A stretch of DNA of 64,000 nt, taken from Copromyces sp. CBS 386.78 (Eukaryota > Ascomycota > Sordariomycetes > Sordariales > Sordariaceae). The notes under the pieces were generated by a model. The model saw only the letters and a list, made by a program, of their open reading frames with translations. It searched no databases and was not told the DNA's origin. Within the stretch, counting starts at the first letter, position 1. The number at the start of each line of letters is the position of its first letter. A program made the position numbers and the translations under genes. Shown here one piece after another: positions 1-11,601 of the stretch. The DNA lies in NCBI GenBank assembly GCA_030685235.1, contig MU839249.1, forward strand, positions 19,651 through 83,650. Reading direction: 5' to 3'.

Positions 1-420
1 AGTACGGTTGTACGTACGGTTGCCTAATTTATTTATAATTTATAAATAAGAATAATTATTATTTAATAAATTTTCGGGTAATAAAGAGATAAAAGGTAAG
101 TATATTACGGTTATAATAAAATAGTAAGGTAGGAGGGGGAGTAAAAGAAGGAAGGAGGGGGGTAATATTATAAGGTTAAGGCCCGGAATTATAGCGCTTT
201 AATCTTTATAATTAAAGTTATTACGCCGTAGTTATTTTTATAATTATATTTACACAGCCCCCCTTAAAACTTCGTACCTCCGGTAGATCCTTCTTAAATA
301 GACTTTTCTCCTCTTTATAGAACTTTAATTAAATTATACGACCAGCACCCGTGTTAATTATACTATCTCCGTTACACTAAATTAGCCACTTTACAACGTA
401 CTTTATAAGGTACTTAGCGG

Positions 421-745
421 CACGGTTATATATCGTACAGCTATTACGGCTATTAACGATTATTATAATTATTAATAATTATTATAACTATTAGTAATTA
501 GCTATTAGCGATTATTATAGTTATTACAACTATTACGGCTATTACAGCTATTACGGCTATTACAGCTATTACGGCTATTACGGCTATTACGGCTATTACG
601 GCTGTTACGGCTATTACAGCTATCAGCGATTATTACAACTATTAGTAATTATTACGACTATTAACAATTAGCTATTAGCGATTGTTATAGCTATTACGGC
701 TATTACAGCTATTAGCGATTAGCTATTAACGATTATTACAGTTAT
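421..745. repeat. Tandem repeat of a 9-base unit (CTATTACGG / CTATTACAG variants)
   Basis: The segment consists of many imperfect head-to-tail copies of CTATTACGG or CTATTACAG, interleaved with related units such as CTATTAGCGATT and CTATTAACGATT. The purest run is about 535-625. The variants differ largely by G/A exchange, as expected if RIP acted on an originally homogeneous minisatellite, but that is inference. Confidence 0.85.
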
Positions 746-882
746 TAACAATACGTATATAGGGGTAAAATATATAATAGGCTATAATCTAGAGGCTTAG
801 CGGGCGCAGTACGGTTTATTAACGCCAAAAATAGGAACATAGAAACTTAAAATAAATGCGAACGATTTAATTAGTTTAAAAA

Positions 883-985
883 ATTTTAGGGTACATTAGC
901 GTACCTTAGCGCGCGGGAAGGGTGGGGCGACTATGTGGGAAGATATTTTCGACTATCCGAAAAGACTTTTTCATATTTATAAGGA
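883..985 (+). repeat. Terminal repeat segment, inverted copy at 63897-64000
   Basis: This segment aligns along its whole length with the reverse complement of 63897-64000. It shares the core GCGCGCGGGAAGGGTGGGGC and a TATA-like TATTTATAAG about 75 bases further on. The copy here carries more G-to-A and C-to-T changes than the copy at the window end. It may be the LTR or terminal region of a retroelement family whose body lies partly outside the window. Confidence 0.7.
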
Positions 986-1074
986 GGTAAGCGTTAACCG
1001 TACTCCTTAACGTACTACGGCTTGATTTTAAAACGTAGTACGTTAAAAACTACAGTTAAGGATTTCAAAGATTC

Positions 1075-1306
1075 TATCACAGGGTTAGCCTGTGTTGTAT
1101 GTGCTGGTGACAGTAGCTCTCTGAGACTACTGTCACTATCTCGGTTGATTGGCTGCGGCCTCCCGCCATGGACCCACTGGTTCATGGCTCGAGTCCCATA
1201 AAGGCCCATCTCCCGAGCGCACCTCTGCACTTCTCTTCCTTTCCTCTCCTCGTGCAATTACGCATATCTACATTTACACTCAACCTCTCGCCCTCTACCC
1301 GTGATA
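1075..1306 (+). mobile_element. Solo LTR of the gypsy family, intact and not RIP-mutated
   Basis: These 232 bp align end to end with the two LTRs of the gypsy element at 11370-18532, also 232 bp each. The copy is flanked by the 5-bp direct repeat GATTC (1070-1074 and 1307-1311), as expected for a target-site duplication. The ends read TATCAC...GTGATA, a short inverted repeat without the usual TG...CA. Unlike the other two LTRs it keeps its CpA/TpG dinucleotides. A TATA-like CATAAAGG lies near 1203. It ends 379 bp past the stop codon of the WD40 gene. Loss of the internal region by LTR-LTR recombination is the standard explanation. Confidence 0.9.
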
Positions 1307-1684
1307 GATTCTGGCCTTCTAATTAGTTAGATCGAAGATTTGGGGTAAGTGCAGGTGGTTGCAGGTAGTTGCAGGGGGGCGTGTATGAAAAATAAGGTTT
1401 TTGAACCGAATACGACAAATCACAATAGTACGTTAGTACGTCCTATATACAAAATCTTAACCTAGGAACGTACTAACGTGCAGCCGAACAGGTCTCTAAT
1501 GTTTCCGTCCCAAGAAGCAACGAACCGCATCGAAAAGGTGTTATGGTGAAACCAATAAGTTAACGCCAATCGCCATGCAGACTCATGAGGGGCAAGAACC
1601 GAAAAGAAAGAACAAAAGTGAAGAAGTAGACCCAAAAAGAAAACGAAAACCACAATGCCATGCCACACCCTTCATCCATCAATC

Positions 1685-4600
1685 TCAGATCATCTCACTA
1701 TGATGCAATCCCGTCTTAAACTCGCTCTGTCCTGGTTGTTGCTGAGCAGCAGCAGCGGCAGCAGCAGCAGCACGCATCTGGAAGTTCATGCTTTGCGGCA
1801 TACCGGGCATGGGCACGCTCTCATACGGAGCAACCATCGGAGCGGTCTGGTTGTCCCTCATCGCTCCTCTGCTACGACTGGCCGAGCGCATGCGCTCCGT
1901 CACGCGGGAAATGCGACCGCCGATGCTGTTGTCGATACTGCTGCGGCCACGGGCGTGTCCGTTCCGCGAGGAGGGTGCGGGAGGAGAGAGGATGGGGACC
2001 ACGATTTCCTTGGGGATGGGGGCCGTGTTGACGGGAGTGTACGATGTAGATGGCAGGACGGGCGTGTAAGAGGTAGATGGTAGGAGCTGCGGTGGAGGCG
2101 GGAGCTGTTGCTGCGGTTGCTGAGGTGGTTGTTGTGGTTGGTCGTCGTCCATGACGATCTCGATCATTCCTAAGCTACCTCCGTATACCGCTGGCTTAGC
2201 ACCGGCCAGGTGAGGAAGCGGGGCAGGCGGCGGTGGCGGGGGAGCAGCAAGATGTTGAAGCTCCCTGAGCATGGGCGGGGCTGGGGGAGGAGGTGGGGGA
2301 GGAGGGATGGGTCCGTCATTTCGGCCAGCATCATGAGATGGCCTACGACCCATCATGGGCTTCAATTCTCCGCCTACACCGGGCTTTTGAGCGTGGAAGC
2401 CCCTGAGGTTACCAAAGGCACCTGCTTGAGGGGGTACAAGGTCTTGAGGAGGAGCAGACATGGACCTCTGAATGGGTGGTCGGTTGAATGACGATGGGGG
2501 TGGAGTGTAGACGGTCGACGGAAGCAGCATTGCAGGACTCTTCATCGGCGGTTCGATCTCTTGTTGCTTGAGCTCAACCTGCCTCTGCGATATTTTATCG
2601 GCCGAGGCCTGGTTAGTGTTTGCGGCCAACGTCTGTTGAAAGCTCGCGGGGATAGCGGGAACGGGCACATTGCTCCTGCTGGCGTCCGAACCAAGAACCA
2701 AGCGCATAGCTTTCGGGGTGGCAGGAAGACCAATCGATGGCCCACGATTGGCATTCATGCTGGCATACATGCTCCTTCCAGCACCTTGAGAGCTAGGATC
2801 GACGCTCGCACTGCGTGCTGGCATATCTTCTCTCCTAGGGGGGACAAAGACGGTGCTCGGCAACTCCATGACAGTGTCCAACCGGGCAGGAGTAAGCTCA
2901 TCAGGATGCAGAATCGGAGGAGCGGACGGTCTTCGTGCAAGTGACCTCCGACGTTCTTCAAGCTCACGCTGTGCCTGCTCCTTCTTCAGCTGTCTCTCGT
3001 TCATCATGACTTTCAAGTCGCCTGAACTGTCCGTAACAAGCTGCATCGGGGCAGGCGTGGGCATCGGGGCAGGAATGCGCTTTCTGCGATCTGTTTGACG
3101 GCTTTCTGACCTCTTGTCTGACCTCTGGCGACTTGTGGACCTCTCACGGCCACCCCAGCCATGACCTTGACTGGAGATCGGTGATGTGATGCTCTCTCCT
3201 CTGCCGTTTTTGCTTACACTCCGGTTGTGCCTTTGACGGAACTTCTCGCGGTCTTCCAATGCCCTTCTGTAATCCTCCTCATCCTCTGAGCCGTAAAAGT
3301 GCGCAGCCTGACCTGACATGGGCACTGGGGAGGATGGCGATCTCTGCCTGGAACTTTCGCGGCTGGCTTCACGGCCGCGAAGGTCGAGTGCTGGGGGCTT
3401 GCGTCTCTCCGAACTGCGTGCGCGGCTCGAGCTGCGGCCATCTGTACTGGCACCACGGCTTGCCATTCGTACCCTGGATGTTTCACGTCGAGCAGCAACC
3501 TTCTTCACCACGCTGGGCTGGTCATGCTCATCCGAGAAGTCAATGAGACGCCCTCTACCATGGCTGAGTTGCTCAAGGTCCTCCCGAGGGGTAGCAAGGT
3601 TGATCAAGTCTTCGGGAGACATCGGAACTGGAGACTTCGGAGATCTCTTTCCACCCTTGGGCGTATAACCCCTAGATGAACCTCTACCGCGGTCTCTGGA
3701 CAAGTCCCGGACGTTCCTGCGTGAGCGGCTGGTGTCGCGGCCATTGCCACGACCATCTCTGCTGGTTCCTCTGGCGTGTCTAGCACTTCCAGCAGCTTCG
3801 AGGCTATTGTAGTACTTATCCATACTCTTGCCTGGGACATTACTGCGATAGCCTCGAACGCTAGATGTTGCAGATGCAGATGTCGCAGAGCTGGCCACAG
3901 AGCCTGGTCCCTTGCGCCTAGATGGCCAGTGATACTGTGCGTTGGAAATCGGATTTCCCGACTGTTCAGGGGAGCTCGGTTCATCATGGCGCGTGTCGTT
4001 GTACACAGGCAAAGATAGGTCTAGGCCTTCTGGGATGCGGCTGCGAGACCCATTCCTTCTTTGTCTGCCTTCCATCAGCGCCGCTACAGCGGCCGGCGAG
4101 GGAGAAGGAGGCGGAGGTGCCTTGGTATCCTTGAAGATACGAGGGCTGGCAGTTTGTGCTCTGGGCAAGTCGTAACCACTTGTTCTGCTATCGGAGACCT
4201 CAAAAGCCATTATATTTGCGTAGGGATCACCGGCCGGTTTACTGATTGCGGTCAAAAGCTCGCGATTGTCCTGGGTTGCCTCTCCGATGGATGGCAGACG
4301 ATGTCGACCAAACCCGCCATTTGGGGGGCGCGCAGATGAGGGGGTGTTGAACTGACTCCGATTATTCCGTAAAACGGCAGTAGCAGGGTCAGGCCCGCCA
4401 GGTGAAAGGGCTGACTGGATAATTGGAGTGGCTCCTGCCGCAATAGGAGTCCTACCATCATCGATCCCAGAGAAGAATTTCGACTTGTTTTCTCCAAAGG
4501 TGGTAATAAGCTTGAGGGCTGAATTCTTTGCAACGCTCCGTTGAGGGCCATGGTTTCTGGCAGGGGGCGAGAGTGGGGGACTGGTGACCTCGTTGACAGC

Positions 4601-6966
4601 CGCCGAGATGCTTCCGAAGGTGATTTGCTGTGCTGAAGGCGACGTCCATGGTTCTGTGGACTCGTGGCCGGTGCAGGCGAAACATCGGATGGCGAGTTGC
4701 TGTTGCCCATGTTGCACAGCCCATTCTCCCCACTTCCTCACGATCTGGACTTGACGCTCCCAAGTCGATGGGAAGAAGAGGCAGGTTAAGATCAGGGCCT
4801 CCATGTACTTTTTGTGGGAAACGTAGATCTCAATTGCATCGGTGTGGTCGCCCAATCCGATCATGATGGTTGCCGCCGCATGAACATCGCCGCTTTCCAA
4901 CAGCCGCTGCACATAGGCTCGCCCAAGCTTGTGCTGTGATGCTTGTCCTCCAATGCCACTGAGAGCCAAAAGCATCCAATCAGACGATGTCATATTCTCT
5001 GATCCCATGGCCATGATATCGGTTGTGATGTCTCCCAGCCACTTCGCAAGCAAAATCCGATTCGTAGACCCCAGAGGATGTCGAGACATCTCATCCCGAA
5101 TCAGGTCTTCGATCTCCTTGTTCCATCCGAAAATTGTGCTCAGCATTTGACGCCGCAGATCATCGTTTGTAAGCCGGACACCATCGTTTATTTGTGGTGT
5201 CTTGTAAGGCATATCTTGAAGACGGCTTTTGGTAAACTTGAACAGGTCGACAACTTTTGCGTCATCGGGACTGCGAGGCACCTCGTGACGCAACCGTGAT
5301 GGCCTTCTCGAACGATAGTTTGAACTCCCCATAGAGACGGAGCTCGTGGTCGACAAAGACTCCCTATCTCGCCTGTACCGTTGATCCTGCCCAGGCAAAC
5401 CTGATCTCAGTGAAGACCCTGCTGAGATGTACGTGTTCTCCGTCATCCCACGGGAGATCGCGGATGGAGCATAATGATTTCGTCCCTGTGTGTTCGAGTT
5501 GGATGATGTAATGGACACACTGGATCGACTTCGGCTTGAGGTAGGGCTCGTTGGACGATATCGATCGGGCTCGGATTGCCCTTGAACAAGCCTAGCTAAG
5601 GGTGACATGTGATCATCACTCTCAGATAGATCAGCGTGAATAGCAATTGGCACTCCAGGGTCAGCATTATGATGCATCGCAGCCTGGCTCTTTTCCTGTT
5701 CTTCGAGTGAGATGGGCGGCGAGGGAGGTAGCAGGTTAGCAGGGTGTTGAACGCTGTTGACCATCATGGCCGGTGCGTTCAGATCGAACTGTTGGACCGA
5801 GTTATTTGCCCCGAGAGTAAAAAGAGTAGCTCCGGGCCCATAAACAGCCAAGCCCCTGGCATGTTCCAAGGTTGGGATGGTATCGTAGGTAACGTGTTTC
5901 GTCCTCACGTCCCATGAAATTGTTTCACTATTGGGTTAAGTGTCAGCAATTACTTGAAGAGCGACAGGAGCATAATGGAACAAACTTACCCTTCTGAATA
6001 TTGAATAATACGACCGTTTTTGGACCACCCCATCCAGTTCGGACCTGCGAGATAGTTTTCTGTCCTTTTCAAAATTCTTACCACTTTCGCCGGATCATCG
6101 GCATTGTACTGTTTGGATACACTCCATACACGGAGGTCCCCATCGTGTGTTTGCACGGCCAACATGTCCGACTTTTGCCGCGAAGACGAGGCGTGCCATG
6201 CCAGTGTTACGATAGGAGAAGGCCCGCGCGAGGTAGTAAGATTATGAAGGATGGTGAACCTAGGCTGAAGTGTGGCGATCAAGAGTGAGCCGTTTTGATA
6301 CCTGCAGCAATACGGTCAGTTTCGGCACCAATCTAGAAGATGTCCCGGGGGTTTGTACTTACCCAATGGCAAAGGTCCTGCAATCTGCTGCCGGGGCAAT
6401 AGCTGTAATAGCGATTTGATCAATAGTTCTTGCGGAAATGTGCTCAGACGTGGTGGGCTCAAAAAGAATCACATTGCCCTGGATGTTGCCTGTTTGCGCC
6501 CAGTTAGCCATGGCTATACGAAAGATGAAGCAGATATAAACCCACCAAACGCAACATTGCCATTGCGCATCCAGGCAGCGCAGGTGAGATTTTCATACGA
6601 GGCGAATCTTGCAACCTCATCTCCAGTCATGAGGTCCCACACAATCGCAGTCTGCCCGGCATCATAACTGACAACCAGCCTCCCAGTGCCCATCTCACTA
6701 ACGTTGTCGACTGCTAGTAGTTGCACTTCCTCGGTATGGCGGGCGAACCTCCTCTCTATTGTCAGGCTGTCATGGTGGCAGCATACAATCGAACTGCCTT
6801 GGGCATACAGGAACATGGAGGCCGTGGCCGCACACGGCTCAAAGTACCGGGGAACGGCGCTCGGGGTCGGAGCCATGGCGAAGTCTTGCATGTGGGCAGT
6901 CCGTCCCTTGGAAGAGGCTGGAATCGAGCCGGTACGGCTTCTCGAGATGTGTCCGGGGACCGACAT
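1685..6966 (-). CDS. WD40-repeat protein with helical middle and long disordered Pro/Ser/Arg-rich tail
   Basis: I assemble four exons: 6966-6546, 6489-6363, 6301-5990 and 5927-1685, all with GT-AG introns of 55-62 bp, giving 1,700 residues. The start has a strong context (GTCACCATGTC). Residues about 30-335 read as WD40 blades, for example TAIVWDLMTGDEVARF, GDLRVWSV and ETISWDVRTKHV. A Ser/Arg-rich linker follows. Residues about 512-707 look helical (RAYVQRLLESGDVHAA, YMEALILTCLFFP), a pattern that reminds me of the solenoid after the WD40 domain in Gemin5 or WDR17. From about 710 to the end the protein is low-complexity: SR/RS-rich, two polyproline tracts near 1495-1530, Gln/Pro repeats and a nine-Ala run near 1675. 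I recognise no catalytic motif. A scaffold role is inference and the exact orthologue is unknown to me. Confidence 0.88.
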
Positions 6967-8315
6967 GGTGACAAGATATGTGGGGAGGAGTTATTATGTC
7001 CTTTGGGTCGAAGATCTTGAGGCCAAATTGTTAGTCGGGAAGCTGCATGGGCGGCAGGCCGTATGTACCTCTCGGTCCAGACATGAAATGGCCAACCCGG
7101 AACTCTCAAGGTGCAGGCCGGGAGCGGACGGCGTACAAGAGTAGAACATACCGAGCGGTAGGGAGCTATCACCCTCCGGAACTTCTTAACGAACCAGGAC
7201 GCGTGGAGAGGCTACACAATCCGAACCCTAGTCATCACATGGGACAGTATGCTGTCTGTTCCCGCCCAAGCTGTTCCTCCACGTTCAGCACGCCGAGAGT
7301 ACGGAGCTCGAGGCTATACTTTGCGGCATACACGGGCTGGTCTCTTTTAGAATCGACGGCGGTTACTATGGCAATCGTGACTCGGCCCAAGTGAAGCTGT
7401 TTGTCGAGACGAGTTCCTCCCTTTGCGAAGGTGCAGCGAATGTCGGTTGGAAAGGGAAAATCGAAGGCGGGCGGGAAAAAAAACAAAACCGGAACTGGTA
7501 GGGTTGCGCGGGAACGGTCCTAGAAACGAGACACACGGCGGCGGGAGACGCAGGAGGCGTGTATGGCAAAGGTTGTAGTTCTGTCTAGATGAGGACGAGG
7601 GGAGGAGGGGGCGGTAAGAGGACCTGGCTTCGAGGTTACCCGCCTGAGATCATGGAGGAGAGAAGTTGGAGTGGGATGATGGTCCAAGGAAGAAAGGGCC
7701 GGAGCTGGGTGCTGTGCCAGGCGCTTGTTTCGTGCTGTGAGAAGATGATGATGCTCTTGTCTGATGATCCCAAACAGCAAACAGCTGGATGCGCGGAGCA
7801 GAGGGTTGGTTTGGCAGCGGGTAAAGAGAAAGAGAAGCAGAAAGGAAAAAAGGTGATGATTATGCCTGTGACTTGCACCAACGTGAGTGGTGGTGTGTGG
7901 CAGCAGATAAGTTCGGGCCAACCTGACGAGCGCTTAGCACAGAGTCCAGGACGCGGAGGCGAGCTGTCACTGGACAGTGCATGCCATGAGAAAACATCCA
8001 TAAAATGAACCCTTGCCCAGTGAGGAGCTGACTCCAGGTTCCCAAGCTAGCTCCTAGGCGTGTCCGTCCTCGTTGTGGTGGGCGTGAAATCCCAAGGGTG
8101 GCTCTGGGGAAAATATCTCTCTCCCCTGGATTCATGCCATTTCGAGAATCCCGAGGGCGAATCTGGAGCGGATGCGGACCGGCTCATCTTGCTCCTAGTG
8201 TACTGACCAAACAAGCCGCAGAGCATCATCCACCTTGCCATCCTCTCTTCTCGCTGGCCTGGCCTTCTGGTCTTCTGGCTGCCCTGCGTGGAAAAGATGG
8301 AAAGATGTGCATCCA
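6967..8315. other. Upstream region of the WD40 gene, no supportable gene
   Basis: This is normal-composition DNA between the WD40 start codon and the transposon nest. Open frames on both strands are short, overlapping and low-complexity. None resembles a known family. It presumably holds the promoter and 5' leader of the minus-strand WD40 gene. I did not identify a specific site. Confidence 0.5.
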
Positions 8316-8324
8316 GCTAGCGAG
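8316..8324 (+). repeat. 9-bp target-site duplication, left copy (GCTAGCGAG)
   Basis: GCTAGCGAG directly precedes the left TIR. The identical 9 bases follow the right TIR at 19623-19631. Confidence 0.85.
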
Positions 8325-8423
8325 CGCATTCGGTAACGATCAAGACCCTAAAAAGTAACGGTCAAGTCCCCCCCACTTTTACAGCACGTGCAACCGCCCA
8401 GCCGCCTAGCCGCGCCAGTACAC
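8325..8423 (+). repeat. Left terminal inverted repeat of the MULE
   Basis: This 99-bp segment pairs with the reverse complement of 19524-19622 with three mismatches. It includes a C7 run near 8368-8374 followed by ACTTTT. The related 565-bp element at 41363 has an alignable layout (CAAGACCC, then a C-run followed by CTTTTT, then AGCC repeats and TACACC). Confidence 0.9.
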
Positions 8424-9399
8424 TGTGTATATTGCTGCCCAACCTCGTCGCCGTCGCGCATTCTATTAGCGACCGTTAGCTATACTACGTAATTAAATGA
8501 AGCTATCGCGAAACTTTACTAACCGTTGCGTAATTATTTTAAACGATTATTTCGTTGTCTTTATTATTATTTCGTAGAGTATTATTAAACTCGTTGTATT
8601 ACTATACCGCCTGCCTACAAATCTCGCGACCGTATGTGCCCCGTATAGCCAAGGTAGGTTATAATTCCCGCGGGTACCTAGCCGACCTTAATAACCTATA
8701 CTAACGGTATTTAATTAGAATCCTCAGCCAAAATACTTTCGAATTTAGTACAATTAATTATTCTTAAGTAGAACGCTTATAAGGAAAGTACAACTCCCTT
8801 TGAATTTCGACCGCTAACAATCCGCTTTCGCCGTCGTTATTACTTATTATTACCGCTATAGTCCTTTAGCGAGCGCGCCGCCGTTAAATAACGGTCTTTA
8901 GTACTAGCGTTTACGAAACTATTTATTATTAGCCCCTTCGATATAGTATTTAAAGTATAAAATACCTTCAATTAATACGTTAACCGCCTAGGATTTATAA
9001 TAACGATATTCGTGCAAACGTGTAGCAAGGCTAAGAATAACGATTAAATTATAAAATAGGACTATAGATATACTTTAGTAGGCAATTTAAATAATAAGTG
9101 TAGGATATAAGAAATCGTAGTATTAAGAGGATTGGGTATAAATATTAAATAAAGGCGGTCTTATATTAGCGGATAGGGAGTAAATAGTATATTGAGGAAA
9201 TATATAATTAATATAATTATTCGTTTAGCCTTATTAATTTAATTACTAATACCAATTTTCGTCGGCAATAGTATAAAGATTACTAAAAGGACATTGAAAC
9301 TATTATTAAAAGATTATTTAGTATTGCTAGAATAATAGTACGTTAAATAATTTATTATTTTAATAGTACATTCGAAAACTTCAACTTTAACCTTAATCC

Positions 9400-10920
9400 G
9401 ACCAAGCTCGCTACTACTATCGACCACGCTAATAATAATAATTTAATATCGAATTTACGTAGTTATAAATTTATTATTATAATATAAGAAGTCTTTAATA
9501 TTTAGAAGGCGATTCGCAAAGTAAAATATAGTCCTTATATAACGACCAAAATATTTATCGACTTTTTAGAATAATATAAAATCGTTTATAGCATTAACTA
9601 TAAAATTGAATATAAGGAAAGTATAGGGAGGGTTAAGCGGCTATTCTAAACCTTTAAATAATATATTAATATATAGAAAAAGGGCCCCCATATATTACTA
9701 ATTAATAATATATATAAAGTATATACTTATTACCTATATTTATAATAATTATTCGGATTTGAACGTTTAAGGTCTAATTTAATTAACCCCTTTTTTTTCC
9801 TTATAGGTTAACCGTTTCAACCTCCCCCTCTTCAATATTACTAATATTAACTCCCTTAAGTATAATTTCAATATAATTTTCGGTTTATTAAATAGAGAAA
9901 TAGAAGAAGACTTCGTATAGTACTTTCAATACCTTAAAAACCTTTAACGAAATTATAATATCGCTAACTTAAAAGTATTTATTAGCGATTTTTATAAAAG
10001 GTTTAAAAAGGCCGCTATTACCGCCTACTTAAATATAAAATATTAACTTTATATATAGTAAGTAATAAAAAACGTTAATTACTATATTAAAATTAAGTAG
10101 GTTTAGCCTACCGTTATTAATCTAGCCCCCGACGTCGATTATATAATTCTCCCGTTAATAACCCGGAGTTTAAATAGTAGCGGTCCTAATCCGCTATTGT
10201 ATTAAGGCGCCGGCGCTACCCTAGACGACGACGAAACTAATTACAATAACGTTAATAAAGACTTAGAAGGCGGAATTAATATAGAGGAAGTAAACGACGC
10301 CGCCACCGCCACCTAATTTACGTAAATAACGGATAATAACGAAGGTAGCAATAATAACAATAATACTATTAACAATACTCCTTTACTTCTACCGCATCGT
10401 CGTAATATACTAGAATTTAATCTAGCTCGTCAATTCTATAAAAATTCGTATAAAAGGTTCTAAGGTATATAGAAAAATATAGTTTACGCAAAGGATAAAA
10501 GTTATTTAAAACGAATATAGTAATTATTAACCTAAGAGTTCAAACGTCAAACTCGTAAATATATTATACTCGTTATCTCCCTTTATTATCTTTATAATAA
10601 ATAATATATCTTCTTCGCTAACCCATCGTAATACTTTTAATTTACTTTTATAAATATTACCTCCTATAGATTAATAAATTTAGTAACTACGCTATCTCGA
10701 AATATCGAAACTACAATATTAAAGCAATTAACCGTATCGAATCTACTTACAAAATTATTAAACGCTTCTTTAAAAACCGTTTCGCATCCTTTAATTAACT
10801 CTACAAACGTATTAAATTAATATACGCTACCTAGAAGGATCGATATATCAATAATTTAATAGCTATTAAAACTAATTTCCTAATTAAATATAAGGGGGTT
10901 AGTATATTTAATTAAATCCT
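9400..10920 (+). pseudogene. RIP-destroyed MULE transposase with recognisable DDE triad
   Basis: Reading through RIP-type stops gives a Mutator-type transposase. At 9701-9718 INNIYK fits an original D-x-TYK first-aspartate motif. A probable intron follows at 9719-9806 (GTATAT...T8CCTTATAG). The frame resumes as VNRFNLPLFNI and then FNIIFGLLNREIEEDF. At 9981-9989 ISD supplies the second acidic residue, followed by RFKKAAITAY. At about 10041-10079 a degraded LC-x(2)-Q/H-x(2)-KNV motif matches the LCxWHxxKNV region of the family. At 10733-10749 RIESTYK fits the third catalytic Glu (VESxHxxLK). The last motif is in another frame, so an indel or second intron lies between. Boundaries are approximate, and the C-terminal zinc region was not located. 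Confidence 0.8.
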
Positions 10921-11369
10921 TATAAAAATAGCCTCCTACCCCCTTAAATTAATATAGTTCTAATACCATTATATATTTAATAATTAAATTAATAAATTAA
11001 GGAGAAATCCTTATGTTAATTATAAAAAGAGGTTTATAGGGCAATATAACTTACTGTATAAATACCTAATATTAAAATTATTATAATAGCAAGAATAATT
11101 GTACATTATTAATTTGGATAAATACTAATAATTAACAGCTAATAGGAATAATAAACTAAACAATAAGCAAAGACGTAGTTTTAATAATTATCCTTATCCT
11201 ATACTAATTATTCTACTTTACTTTACCCTTATTAACCTTTTTATTATACCTTTTTATAATAATCTAAAACCCTACTATTTTACTTAGCCGCCGAAGGCAA
11301 ATTACCCTCCCCGATCTAAATATAAGAAATTATATACGTAGTAGATTAGCGGTCGAAATCTTAAACCCG

Positions 11370-11601
11370 TATTATAGGGTTAGCCTATATTACATATATT
11401 GGTGACAGTAGCTCTCTGAGACTACTGTTACTATTTCGGTTGATTGGCTGTGGCCTCCCGCTATAGATTTACTAGTTTATAGTTCGAATCCTATAAAGGC
11501 CTATCTCCCGAGCGTACTTCTATACTTCTCTTCCTTTTTTCTCTTCGTACAATTATGTATATTTATAATTATATTCAACTTCTCGCCCTCTACTTGTAAT
11601 A
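11370..11601 (+). repeat. 5' LTR of the gypsy element
   Basis: These 232 bp are homologous to 18301-18532 and to the solo LTR 1075-1306. Many C-to-T and G-to-A differences from the solo copy indicate RIP. It is preceded by the target duplication ACCCG. Confidence 0.93.

Larger units (their letters stand above)
1..1069. repeat. AT-rich, RIP-degraded repeat block
   Basis: The block is very rich in TA/AT dinucleotides, with CpA and TpG almost absent while CpG is common. That is the pattern left by RIP on both strands. I find no frame that reads as a recognisable protein. It contains a tandem repeat (about 421-745) and a segment (883-985) repeated in inverted orientation at the far end of the window. 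It is most likely the edge of one or more decayed transposons that continue past the window start. Confidence 0.75.

Noticed and set aside
421..745. Possible CRISPR array because of short regular repeats
   Set aside because: The units are contiguous 9-mers without spacers, in a fungal genome.
1188..1205. tRNA-like B box (GGCTCGAGTCC) in the LTR, suggesting a SINE or tRNA
   Set aside because: No cloverleaf or A box forms around it, and the repeat is an LTR by its pairing around a gypsy interior.
1015..1257. Minus-strand 80-codon frame
   Set aside because: It lies inside the solo LTR and is explained by the repeat.
1655..2083. Plus-strand open frames across the WD40 gene (for example 142 codons at 1655-2083)
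   Set aside because: They are antisense shadows of the GC-rich, low-complexity C-terminal exon, with no domain of their own.
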